Shown: piece by piece, positions 1 to 6,085 of the stretch
Numbering within the stretch: position 1 is the first letter of the stretch
Layout: each line of letters starts with the position of its first letter
Assembly (NCBI GenBank): GCA_946407055.1
Contig: CAMJMP010000008.1
Coordinates: 1-12,947, forward strand
DNA from: an uncultured Mycoplasmatota bacterium
GTDB lineage: Bacteria; Bacillota_I; Bacilli_A; RF39; UBA660
Length of the DNA stretch: 12,947 nucleotides
Direction: 5' to 3'
Notes under the pieces: generated by a model
Databases searched by the model: none
Seen by the model: the letters and a program-made list of their open reading frames with translations, nothing else
Told to the model about the DNA's origin: nothing
Translations under genes and position numbers: made by a program

Positions 1-1
1 T

Positions 2-385
2 ATGGCTTATAATAGAAGAAAAAGAAAAGTTAAAAAGAATATTCCTGAAGCACAAGCTCATATTCATTCAACATACAACAATACAGTAGTTACTATTACT
101 GATAAAGATGGTAACGCTATTAGTTGGGCTTCTGCTGGAACTATCGGATATAAGGGAAGTAAAAAGAAAACTCCATTTGCAGCAGGTATGAGTGCTGAAG
201 CAGCAGCTAAAGCAGCTATGGATAGCGGAGTTAAAAAAGTAGAAGTATTTGTTAAAGGTTTAGGTGCAGGACGTGAAAATGCAATCCGTTCATTACAAAC
301 TGCTGGCTTAGAAATTACAACAATCAATGATGTTACTCCAGTTCCACATAATGGATGCCGTCCACCAAAACGTCCAAGAAATTAA
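2..385 (+). CDS. rpsK: 30S ribosomal protein S11
   Basis: S11 is a small-subunit protein of the 30S platform that helps shape the mRNA exit/E-site region through 16S rRNA contacts. The 127-residue product has the usual family length. Family hallmarks are visible: a basic N-terminus (residues 2-12), the AHIHSTYNNT segment (19-28), SWASAG (41-46), TPFAA (57-61), and the very conserved C-terminal PVPHNGCRPPKR (113-124). The ATG is at bases 2-4, so its own ribosome binding site lies outside the window. It is followed 22 bases later by rpoA, the standard order in Bacillota, so the gene is part of a longer operon entering from the left (rpsM would be expected upstream). The identification is secure; the start is inferred from the alignable N-terminus. 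Confidence 0.98.
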   Translation: MAYNRRKRKVKKNIPEAQAHIHSTYNNTVVTITDKDGNAISWASAGTIGYKGSKKKTPFAAGMSAEAAAKAAMDSGVKKVEVFVKGLGAGRENAIRSLQTAGLEITTINDVTPVPHNGCRPPKRPRN

Positions 386-407
386 TTGAGAGAGGGGCTT
401 TAAGGAT

Positions 408-1352
408 ATGTTAAGATTTGAAAAACCAGAATACAAAATTACAGAATATATAGAAAGTAATCACTATGGAAAATTTGAACTAGAACCACTTGAAAGAGGT
501 TTTGGTACAACTATCGGTAATGCTTTAAGAAGAGTTATGTTATCTTCATTACCAGGTAGTGCAATCACTTCAGTAAAAATTGAAGGTGTAATGCATGAAT
601 TCCAAAAAATCGATGGTGTTGTTGAAGATGTAACAGCTATCGTATTAGCATTAAAAAGTGTAGTAATTAAAAATCATTCCGGAGAAGACAAAGTTATCAG
701 ATTATATGCTGATAAAGAAGGCGCTGTAACTGCCGGAGATTTAGAAATCGATGCAGACTTAGAAATCGTTAATCCAGAATTAGTAATCGCTAACCTTGTT
801 AAAGGTGGAAAACTAGAAATGGAAATGACTGTTTCTAATGGCCGTGGATATGTAGATTCAAAAACTAATCAAAAATTATTAGGAGAAAACAAAGCTGGTG
901 TTATCGCTATCGATTCACTATATTCTCCAATTGAATTAGTAAGCTATGAAGTAGAAGACGCTCGTGTTGGTCAAAACGAAAACTTCGACAAATTAATCAT
1001 GAACGTTTATACAAATGGAGCTATAACTCCAGAAGAAGCTATGGCTTTAGCAGCTAGAATCTTAATCGAACATTTTAATATCATAACAGATCTAAACTCA
1101 ATTAGTGACGTATCAGGTTTAATGGCTGAAAAGAAAGTAGACACAATAACTAAGACTTTAGAAACTCCAATTGAAGAAATTGAATTCTCTGTTCGTGCAT
1201 ATAACTGCTTAAAGAGAGCAGGAATCAATACTGTTCAAGACTTAATTTCTAAGAAAGAAGTTGAAGTTACTAAGATCCGTAACTTAGGAAAGAAATCTTT
1301 AAAAGAAGTTATTGATAAAGTAAAAGAAATGGGACTTAAGTTCCGCGATTAA
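408..1352 (+). CDS. rpoA: DNA-directed RNA polymerase alpha subunit
   Basis: The alpha subunit dimerises to nucleate RNA polymerase assembly and contacts UP elements and activators through its C-terminal domain. The 314 residues are full length. The N-terminal dimerisation domain spans about 1-230 and includes the motifs LEPLERGFGTTIGNALRRVML (from 25) and AARILIEHF (215-223). A linker covers about 231-252. The C-terminal domain (253-314) has VRAYNCLKRAGI, with R263 at the place of the DNA-contacting E. coli R265, and RNLGKKSL (291-298), the second DNA-contact loop. An SD-like AGAGGGG at 391-397 lies 10 bases upstream of the ATG. It is cotranscribed with rpsK and rplQ. Nothing is missing or unusual. 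Confidence 0.99.
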   Translation: MLRFEKPEYKITEYIESNHYGKFELEPLERGFGTTIGNALRRVMLSSLPGSAITSVKIEGVMHEFQKIDGVVEDVTAIVLALKSVVIKNHSGEDKVIRLYADKEGAVTAGDLEIDADLEIVNPELVIANLVKGGKLEMEMTVSNGRGYVDSKTNQKLLGENKAGVIAIDSLYSPIELVSYEVEDARVGQNENFDKLIMNVYTNGAITPEEAMALAARILIEHFNIITDLNSISDVSGLMAEKKVDTITKTLETPIEEIEFSVRAYNCLKRAGINTVQDLISKKEVEVTKIRNLGKKSLKEVIDKVKEMGLKFRD

Positions 1353-1376
1353 AAATATACAAGGAGGTAAATACTA

Positions 1377-1721
1377 ATGGCAAATTATAGAAAATTAAAT
1401 AGAGAAAAAGGTATTAGAAGAAGTATCCTTGCTAGTTTAACAAAAGACGTAATCTTAAATGAATCAGTTGTTACTACTGAAGCTAGAGCTAAAGAAGTAA
1501 GAAAATTCGTTGATAAGATGGTTACTTATGGTAAAAGAGGTACTTTAGTATCAAGAAGAAAAGCATTAGCTTTCTTAAACAATGATACTGTTGTTGTAGA
1601 TAAAATATTTAATGAATTAGCTAAACGTTATGAAACTAGAAATGGTGGATATACAAGAATTCTTAAATTAAAAGAAAGAGTTGGAGACGACGCTCTAACA
1701 GTAAAATTAGAACTAGTTTAA
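1377..1721 (+). CDS. rplQ: 50S ribosomal protein L17
   Basis: L17 is a large-subunit protein located near the peptide exit tunnel on the back of the 50S particle. At 114 residues it matches the short bacterial form. Recognisable elements are YRKLNREKGIRRSILASL at the N-terminus, the VVTTEARAKEVRKFVDKMVTYGKRG block (about 31-55), and the C-terminal TRNGGYTRILKLKERVGDDA segment. A strong AAGGAGG at 1361-1367 sits 9 bases before the ATG. It is the last gene of the ribosomal operon; the stop codon is inside the loop of a terminator hairpin. Confidence 0.98.
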   Translation: MANYRKLNREKGIRRSILASLTKDVILNESVVTTEARAKEVRKFVDKMVTYGKRGTLVSRRKALAFLNNDTVVVDKIFNELAKRYETRNGGYTRILKLKERVGDDALTVKLELV

Positions 1722-1734
1722 TAGTTCTTTTTTT
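1709..1734 (+). terminator. Terminator of the rpsK-rpoA-rplQ operon, overlapping the rplQ stop
   Basis: A 7-bp perfect stem pairs AGAACTA (1709-1715) with TAGTTCT (1722-1728) around a 6-base loop. The run of seven Ts at 1728-1734 follows directly. The loop holds the rplQ stop codon (1719-1721), so the 5' arm is still coding sequence. Confidence 0.75.
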
Positions 1735-1757
1735 GTGGTTTAAATAAGATAAGTTTA

Positions 1758-1786
1758 TTGAAATCTTGATTTCTTTATGATATTAT
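1758..1786 (+). promoter_or_regulatory. Sigma-A type promoter for the coiled-coil gene
   Basis: TTGAAA (1758-1763) and TATTAT (1781-1786) are separated by exactly 17 bases, a good vegetative promoter match. It lies just after the rplQ terminator and about 25 bases before the SD of the next gene. A weaker alternative -35, TTGATT at 1766, would pair with TATTAG at 1789. Confidence 0.6.
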
Positions 1787-1803
1787 TATATTAGTCTAAG
1801 AAT

Positions 1804-1810
1804 AAGAGGG
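1804..1810 (+). promoter_or_regulatory. SD that selects the ATG at 1819
   Basis: AAGAGGG at 1804-1810 lies 8 bases before the ATG at 1819. It overlaps an in-frame GTG at 1810, which therefore cannot be the start. Confidence 0.6.
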
Positions 1811-1818
1811 TGTTTATA

Positions 1819-3567
1819 ATGGCAGATAAAGTGAAAGTATTAGCAGATTTATCTACGTTAACTAAGATGTGCCGTTCAAAAAGTGATGGGGCAACTCTAG
1901 TAATAGAAGAAAAGGAAATAAACAACAAAATTGCTGATTTAAAAGCAGAAATAGAAGAAGAAAAAAGCACATCAGCAGAAGATAACTATGATACAAGCGC
2001 TGAAATGGCAGATCGTAACATAGAAATTATTAGTAAAAAGATTATTCAAAATCTACGTAGTGATCTAAAAATCAAAAACTCTGAAATGGATAAACTAAAA
2101 GTTGAAGAAGAAGAAAAGAGTAATGATTTAAACAATACAAAGAGAACTCGTAAGAGTTATGAAAAATATATCGCTAGTATGCAAGATAGAATTGCTAATT
2201 CAACTGACCAAGAAGTTATTGAACGTTACAACACTTTAATCAGCAATACTGAAGAAAAGATTAAAAACGTTGATAGAATTCTTACTGGACTTGAAGAAGC
2301 TTATGCTGAAGTTCAAACCAAAATCAATGCTGTATCTGACGATATAAACGTTACCGAATTGAATATTAGCAAAAAACAAGAACAACTTTCAGAAGCTCAA
2401 AAGAACTTAGAAAGTAAAGATACTTATATAGATAAAACTAAAGCAGATCGTACAGAAAAGAAAGTTAAAGAACTTGAAGAAAAAGTTGATAAGTTAACTG
2501 CTAGACTAGAAGAAATACATAACGATCCTAAATATCTTGAAGCAAAAATTAAAGATATTATTCAAGAAGGTGAAGATGCATTTGATGCTAGAGACTATCT
2601 AGTTAAGTTATTAAATAAGTGTTCTAAAGTTCCTTACATGAATGTAGATATTGATAATGCTCTAGAAGAAGAACTATTAAGAGCTACTCAAGCAAGAGAT
2701 GCCTTTGCTAATGAAATAGATAGCAAGACATACGATGTAATGGAAACAGTTAATCCAGAACAAATCAGAGTAGAATACTTAAATACACGTATTGAAAAAT
2801 GGAATGAAGAGTTAACAGCTCTTGAAAATAAAATAGCTTCAATCGATAAAGATGATGAATTCGATTATGAAAATAAAACTAAGACATTAGATGGCTTAAT
2901 CGATTCATTAAGACAAGAATTAGTAGATTACAAGAAGGCTTATGAATCAGAACCAGAAAGTAATCTAACTCAAAAAGCTACTTTAAAAGTTGCTTTAGAT
3001 GAAAAACAAGCTGATTTAAATGCTGCTATTGAAATAGCAAGTAAATTCAGAAAAGATGAAGCACATGATATTGCTGATGCATCACATATGATTAAAGTTG
3101 ATGTAGAAGAACTAAAAGAAAAGATTGAAAAAGCAAATAACGAAATCGAAGAAATAAAGAGTAGACTAATGTCTAAGAAATCTGGTATGATAGATATCGG
3201 TGCTCAAAATAGAGACCGTGAAAAACTAAAAGAATTAGCAAAAGTTGTTATCGATATCAAACATCGTCGTACATTTGAAGAAAAACCAATCGAGATTGCT
3301 AAGAGATTAGAATCAGAACTTGGTTTAGACTTAGTTAATGCAGCATTCAATGAAGCACCTGCTTCTGATCCAGTTGTTTCAGAAGAACCTAGAGGTGTAA
3401 AAGTTGTTGACGAAAAAGTTATTGAAACTAACAAGGTAGAAACTGAAGAAAAACCAGCAGAAGAAACTCCTGCTGAAGAACCAGTTCCTGTAGTTGATGT
3501 ACCAACAAATGACCTTGCTGCTGAACTAGATAACTATATTGCTAATCTTGAAAGTCCAGCTGCATAA
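1819..3567 (+). CDS. Uncharacterised long coiled-coil protein with acidic tail
   Basis: I do not recognise this gene. The 582-residue product has no signal peptide and no membrane segment, so it is probably cytoplasmic. Most of it, about residues 25-500, is Glu/Lys/Asp/Ile-rich helix with heptad-like spacing, for example KKVKELEEKVDKLTARLEEI near 215. The predicted coiled coil is broken near 270-285 by KCSKVPYMNVD. The last 72 residues (511-582) are a Pro/Glu/Val/Ala tail with PAEE-type repeats and probably disordered, ending in a short helix-like AAELDNYIANLE. I see no Walker A or B motif, which argues against an SMC or Rad50 ATPase. ATG 1819 is preferred over GTG 1810 because the SD overlaps the latter. 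An 81-residue gene follows 15 bases downstream, probably in the same transcript. A structural, scaffold or division-related role is possible, but nothing in the sequence proves one. Confidence 0.9.
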   Translation: MADKVKVLADLSTLTKMCRSKSDGATLVIEEKEINNKIADLKAEIEEEKSTSAEDNYDTSAEMADRNIEIISKKIIQNLRSDLKIKNSEMDKLKVEEEEKSNDLNNTKRTRKSYEKYIASMQDRIANSTDQEVIERYNTLISNTEEKIKNVDRILTGLEEAYAEVQTKINAVSDDINVTELNISKKQEQLSEAQKNLESKDTYIDKTKADRTEKKVKELEEKVDKLTARLEEIHNDPKYLEAKIKDIIQEGEDAFDARDYLVKLLNKCSKVPYMNVDIDNALEEELLRATQARDAFANEIDSKTYDVMETVNPEQIRVEYLNTRIEKWNEELTALENKIASIDKDDEFDYENKTKTLDGLIDSLRQELVDYKKAYESEPESNLTQKATLKVALDEKQADLNAAIEIASKFRKDEAHDIADASHMIKVDVEELKEKIEKANNEIEEIKSRLMSKKSGMIDIGAQNRDREKLKELAKVVIDIKHRRTFEEKPIEIAKRLESELGLDLVNAAFNEAPASDPVVSEEPRGVKVVDEKVIETNKVETEEKPAEETPAEEPVPVVDVPTNDLAAELDNYIANLESPAA

Positions 3568-3582
3568 TAAGGAGAGATAATA

Positions 3583-3828
3583 ATGGGTTTAAAAACAAAT
3601 ACAATAATAAGCTTGGAAAATAACGAAAAATACGTTGTCCTAAATGAAACAATGTATGGAGGAGTTAAATATTTCCTAGTTATGGGAGTAGATGATGAAA
3701 GAAATGTCATTCCTACAAACGTAGCTATAGTTGAAGAAATTATTGATGGTGCCGATACATATGTAGATCGTGTAAAAGACCCAGAGTTAATAATTATCTT
3801 AACTAGAATACTTAAATCACAGATATAA
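3583..3828 (+). CDS. Small uncharacterised protein, DUF1292-like
   Basis: This is an 81-residue soluble protein with a clear SD (AAGGAGA, 3569-3575) 7 bases before the ATG. It lies 15 bases after the coiled-coil gene and is probably cotranscribed. The N-terminal two thirds look like alternating beta strands (TIISL, KYVVLNE, KYFLVMGV, NVAIVEEI). An IDGADTYVDRV turn and a helical C-terminus (PELIIILTRILK) follow. The pattern of a keyword-free beta sheet, then DG-T-x-V-x-x-V, then a short helix, resembles the small DUF1292 family of Bacillota, but identity by eye is weak. That family has no firmly assigned function that I can apply here. The coding call is well supported by the SD, the spacing and the terminator after it. 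Confidence 0.85.
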   Translation: MGLKTNTIISLENNEKYVVLNETMYGGVKYFLVMGVDDERNVIPTNVAIVEEIIDGADTYVDRVKDPELIIILTRILKSQI

Positions 3829-3857
3829 AAAGACAAATTAAATTTTGTCTTTTTTTT
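3827..3857 (+). terminator. Terminator after the coiled-coil/81-residue gene pair
   Basis: AAAAAGACAAA (3827-3837) pairs with TTTGTCTTTTT (3844-3854) around a TTAAAT loop, in a run of Ts up to 3857. The 5' arm begins at the last bases of the preceding stop codon. Confidence 0.75.
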
Positions 3858-3869
3858 CTTATACTTCAG

Positions 3870-3878
3870 TGTTATAAT
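3870..3878 (+). promoter_or_regulatory. Extended -10 promoter for the membrane protein gene
   Basis: TGTTATAAT at 3870-3878 is a perfect extended -10 element (TG-N-TATAAT). The -35 window at 3850-3855 is only a T run that belongs to the preceding terminator, so the promoter would depend on the extended -10. Confidence 0.6.
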
Positions 3879-3890
3879 AAATAACTAATT

Positions 3891-3897
3891 AAAGGAG
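3891..3897 (+). promoter_or_regulatory. SD that selects the ATG at 3905
   Basis: AAAGGAG at 3891-3897 is 7 bases from the ATG at 3905, but only one base from the in-frame ATG at 3899. The downstream start is therefore the credible one. Confidence 0.65.
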
Positions 3898-3904
3898 AAT
3901 GTAT

Positions 3905-4750
3905 ATGAATCTATTTACTTTAGTATTACAAATACTACTTACAATACCTCTAACAATTATCTTAAACTACATTAACAAGAAAGATAACAAAGTAATCAAT
4001 CGTTTATTAATACCTACTTTCTATATCGTATTAGTAGCTGCTTTATTACCAATAGTTAAAGAAAATATCTTCTTAATTGTAATATTTGAAATATTTGTTA
4101 GAAATTTCTATATAACTAATGTAGTTAATGTAGAAAAACAAAACTCTGGAATTGGTTTTATAATTGAATCTATTCTAAGTGTAGCAATAAGCTTATTTGC
4201 TTATAACTACTTTATCTCTCAAGTTGATACTGTAGTACCTGCACCAGAATCAATTAAACCATTCTTATGGTTCTTACTAATTCTTTATGTTACTTATCTT
4301 TATAATGCAAGTACTAAAGAAAGAAAAGAACAATCTGCAATTAAAACTAAGAAGAGAAGAAAAGAACAAACAATAATGCAATATGCTAAGTTTAAAAATC
4401 AATACTATCAAAATGTTAAGAGTAGAAATGATGTAATCAACAACTTAGCTTATTCAATCATGATTTTCGAAGACTCAAGAAAACCAAAAGTAAATAGAAA
4501 AGTATCTGAATATATTGGTGCTATTGCAAAGACTGAAAGAAAACAAGGTATCATGCAAGTAACATCATACAATCATATAACTGATGAAGAAAGTATTAAA
4601 ATAGTTATGGATGAAATGGAAGCTATCAACAAGAAAGAAAAACTAAAAGGAAGAGAACAATTAGAACAACTTCTTTCTAGATATAATCCTGATGAAAAAG
4701 CAGAAATTATTGAAATCTATAATCAAATAACTGAATTCTTAAAAAAATAA
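3905..4750 (+). CDS. Uncharacterised polytopic membrane protein with basic cytoplasmic domain
   Basis: I do not recognise this gene. The product is 281 residues from the preferred ATG. About five hydrophobic segments are visible: 3-20, 34-50, 54-72, 83-104 and 119-135. The positive-inside rule (KKDNK after segment 1, RNF...VEK after segment 3, a dense Lys/Arg run from 138) puts the N-terminus outside and the C-terminal half inside. The region 137-281 is helical and basic (KTKKRRKEQ near 147-155), followed by a folded-looking stretch with SYNHITDEESIKIVMDEMEA and a closing helix. No enzymatic motif is visible. It has its own extended -10 promoter and its own terminator, so it is a single-gene unit between the coiled-coil pair and the pheST leader. 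A transporter assignment is not supported; a membrane anchor or sensor is equally possible. Confidence 0.88.
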   Translation: MNLFTLVLQILLTIPLTIILNYINKKDNKVINRLLIPTFYIVLVAALLPIVKENIFLIVIFEIFVRNFYITNVVNVEKQNSGIGFIIESILSVAISLFAYNYFISQVDTVVPAPESIKPFLWFLLILYVTYLYNASTKERKEQSAIKTKKRRKEQTIMQYAKFKNQYYQNVKSRNDVINNLAYSIMIFEDSRKPKVNRKVSEYIGAIAKTERKQGIMQVTSYNHITDEESIKIVMDEMEAINKKEKLKGREQLEQLLSRYNPDEKAEIIEIYNQITEFLKK

Positions 4751-4769
4751 AGCACTTATGTGCTTTTTA
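4749..4769 (+). terminator. Terminator after the membrane protein gene
   Basis: AAAGCAC (4749-4755) pairs with GTGCTTT (4760-4766) around a TTAT tetraloop, followed by further Ts. The 5' arm overlaps the stop codon by two bases. Confidence 0.7.
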
Positions 4770-4770
4770 T

Positions 4771-4799
4771 TTGCTTTAAATTCTTTAGTGTGCTACAAT
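4771..4799 (+). promoter_or_regulatory. Promoter of the pheST T-box transcript
   Basis: TTGCTT (4771-4776) and TACAAT (4794-4799) are 17 bases apart. A TG at 4791-4792 makes an extended -10 (TG-C-TACAAT). Transcription would begin near 4805, right at the 5' base of stem I of the T-box leader. Confidence 0.6.
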
Positions 4800-4906
4800 A
4801 CTTTACAGAAAACGTTGAAGGCGAACCAAGTAGTTATATTTAGTTCTTAACTTAGAGATTGAGTGTCACCGGCTGAAAGCACTCGAAGATAAAAAATATA
4901 ATGAAA

Positions 4907-4909
4907 TTC
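4907..4909 (+). promoter_or_regulatory. T-box specifier codon TTC (Phe)
   Basis: TTC with a following A lies on the 3' side of stem I in the context GAAATTCATCG. It matches the GAA anticodon of tRNA-Phe. The other two frames read as Ile (ATT) or a non-fitting triplet, and the downstream pheST genes decide for TTC. Confidence 0.8.
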
Positions 4910-4965
4910 ATCGTTGGAGTTTTGTCGTACATAGATGCGTTATATCTATATAAAGTGCTAGAGTA

Positions 4966-5023
4966 TCTAGAATTAGGGTGGTACCGCGGATTAATATTCG
5001 TCCCTTAGTTTTAGATTTTTTTT
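4966..5023 (+). terminator. Candidate T-box terminator hairpin enclosing the T-box core
   Basis: Bases 4966-4978 (TCTAGAATTAGGG) can pair with 5002-5015 (CCCTTAGTTTTAGA). This gives 13 pairs, including two G-U, with one bulged T at 5006, and ends exactly at eight Ts (5016-5023). The loop holds the rest of the T-box core. It keeps the AGGG/CCCT pairing of the antiterminator and instead breaks stem III, which is unlike the textbook arrangement, so the exact switch is uncertain. Confidence 0.5.
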
Positions 5024-5033
5024 ATTGGAGGGA
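5001..5033 (+). promoter_or_regulatory. Candidate SD-sequestering helix before pheS
   Basis: TCCCTT (5001-5006) can pair with GAGGGA (5028-5033), which covers most of the pheS SD GGAGG at 5027-5031. It uses the same TCCCT that closes the antiterminator helix with AGGG (4975-4978), so the two are mutually exclusive. This would let the leader act on translation. It is a pairing prediction only. Confidence 0.35.
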
Positions 5034-5039
5034 AAAAGA

Positions 5040-6083
5040 ATGAAAGAACAAGTTGAAAAATTAAAATCTGAAGTTCTACAAAAGATTGAATCTGCAAAAG
5101 ATTTAAAAGAAGTAAATGATCTAAGAGTAGAATATCTAGGAAAGAAAGGACCAATCAATGAATTAACATCTCATATGAGAGAATTAGATGCTAAAGGCAA
5201 AAAAGAATTCGGTATGGTTTTAAATGACTTAAAACAAACTGTAACTGCTGCTTTAGATGAAAAGAAGAATGCCTTTGAAACTGCTGAATTAAATGCTAAG
5301 TTACAATCAGAAAAAATCGATGTAACATTACCAGCAACTAAAATCCCAGTTGGTGCTCCAAACATTCTAGAGAAGATCATTGAAGAAGTAGAAGAAGTAT
5401 TTATGTCTATGGGTTACGATGTAGTAGATGGACCAGAAATAGAAGAAGATAAATATAACTTTGAAATGTTAAATATTCCAAAAGGACATCCTGCTCGTGA
5501 TGCTCAAGATACATTTTATATAGAAGATGAAAGTATATTATTAAGAAGTCAAACTTCACCAGTTCAAGTAAGAACTATGTTAGCTGCTGGTGGTAAAGAA
5601 CCAGTTCGTATGATCTGCCCTGGTAAGACATACCGTCGTGATGCTGATGATGCAACTCATTCACATCAATTCATGCAAATTGAAGGTTTATTAGTAGATA
5701 AGAATATTAGATTATCTGACTTAAAAGGAACATTCGATGTAATAGCTAAGAAACTATTCGGTGAAGATTGTGTAACAAGATTTAGACCATCTTACTATCA
5801 ATTTACTGAACCATCAGTAGAAACAGATATCTCTTGCTTCGTATGTAAGGGTAAAGGTTGCCCTTTATGTAAGAACACTGGATGGATCACAGTAAGTGGA
5901 GCAGGTATGGTACATCCTAATGTATTAAGAGGATGTGGCTATGATCCAAAAGAATGGTCTGGCTTTGCTTTCGGTTTCGGTGCTGAAAGATTAGCAATGT
6001 TAAAATATGGTATCAATGATATCAGGACATTCTATCAAACAGATTTAAGAGAGTCAGCGACTTTCGATAGAAAGGATGTGTAA
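5040..6083 (+). CDS. pheS: Phenylalanine--tRNA ligase alpha subunit
   Basis: This is the catalytic subunit of the (alpha-beta)2 synthetase that charges tRNA-Phe. The product has 347 residues. Residues 1-85 form the N-terminal helical, coiled-coil arm that binds tRNA. The class II catalytic core follows, with GHPARD (149-154), RSQTSPVQ (169-176), HSHQFMQIEG (207-216), GAGMVHPNVL (287-296) and GFAFGFGAERLAML (308-321), the last forming the Phe pocket and motif 3. Two Cys pairs, C266/C269 and C274/C277, form a CxxC-x4-CxxC zinc-type knuckle of the kind seen in Bacillota PheS. ATG 5040 is chosen because GGAGG (5027-5031) is 8 bases upstream; a TTG further upstream at 5025 overlaps that SD. Expression is under the Phe T-box. 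pheT begins two bases after the stop. Confidence 0.98.
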   Translation: MKEQVEKLKSEVLQKIESAKDLKEVNDLRVEYLGKKGPINELTSHMRELDAKGKKEFGMVLNDLKQTVTAALDEKKNAFETAELNAKLQSEKIDVTLPATKIPVGAPNILEKIIEEVEEVFMSMGYDVVDGPEIEEDKYNFEMLNIPKGHPARDAQDTFYIEDESILLRSQTSPVQVRTMLAAGGKEPVRMICPGKTYRRDADDATHSHQFMQIEGLLVDKNIRLSDLKGTFDVIAKKLFGEDCVTRFRPSYYQFTEPSVETDISCFVCKGKGCPLCKNTGWITVSGAGMVHPNVLRGCGYDPKEWSGFAFGFGAERLAMLKYGINDIRTFYQTDLRESATFDRKDV

Positions 6084-6085
6084 TT

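Larger units (their letters stand above)
4805..5023 (+). ncRNA. T-box riboswitch leader, phenylalanine specific
   Basis: T-box leaders bind uncharged tRNA and switch on the downstream synthetase operon. The canonical T-box core AGGGTGGTACCGCG is at 4975-4988 and its partner CGTCCCT at 4999-5005. Stem I runs from about 4805 to 4926: AAAAC near 4809-4813 pairs with GTTTT near 4919. It contains the AAGTAGTTA element, the distal AGAGA loop, and the GAGTG/CACTC helix (4861-4865/4880-4884) capped by GGCTGAAAG. The specifier is TTC at 4907-4909, a Phe codon followed by A. A small hairpin (4931-4936/4944-4949) and a stem III (CTAGA/TCTAG, 4958-4962/4966-4970) follow. The leader is compact and sits directly before pheS, which agrees with the specifier. 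Confidence 0.95.

Noticed and set aside
1810..1818. GTG start for the coiled-coil protein
   Set aside because: The GTG overlaps the SD sequence; the ATG at 1819 has proper spacing.
1819..3567. SMC or Rad50-like ATPase
   Set aside because: The coiled coil is convincing, but no Walker A, Walker B or signature motif is visible at either end.
3534..3836. 100-codon minus-strand frame opposite the 81-residue gene
   Set aside because: The plus-strand gene has SD, spacing and terminator support; the antisense frame has none.
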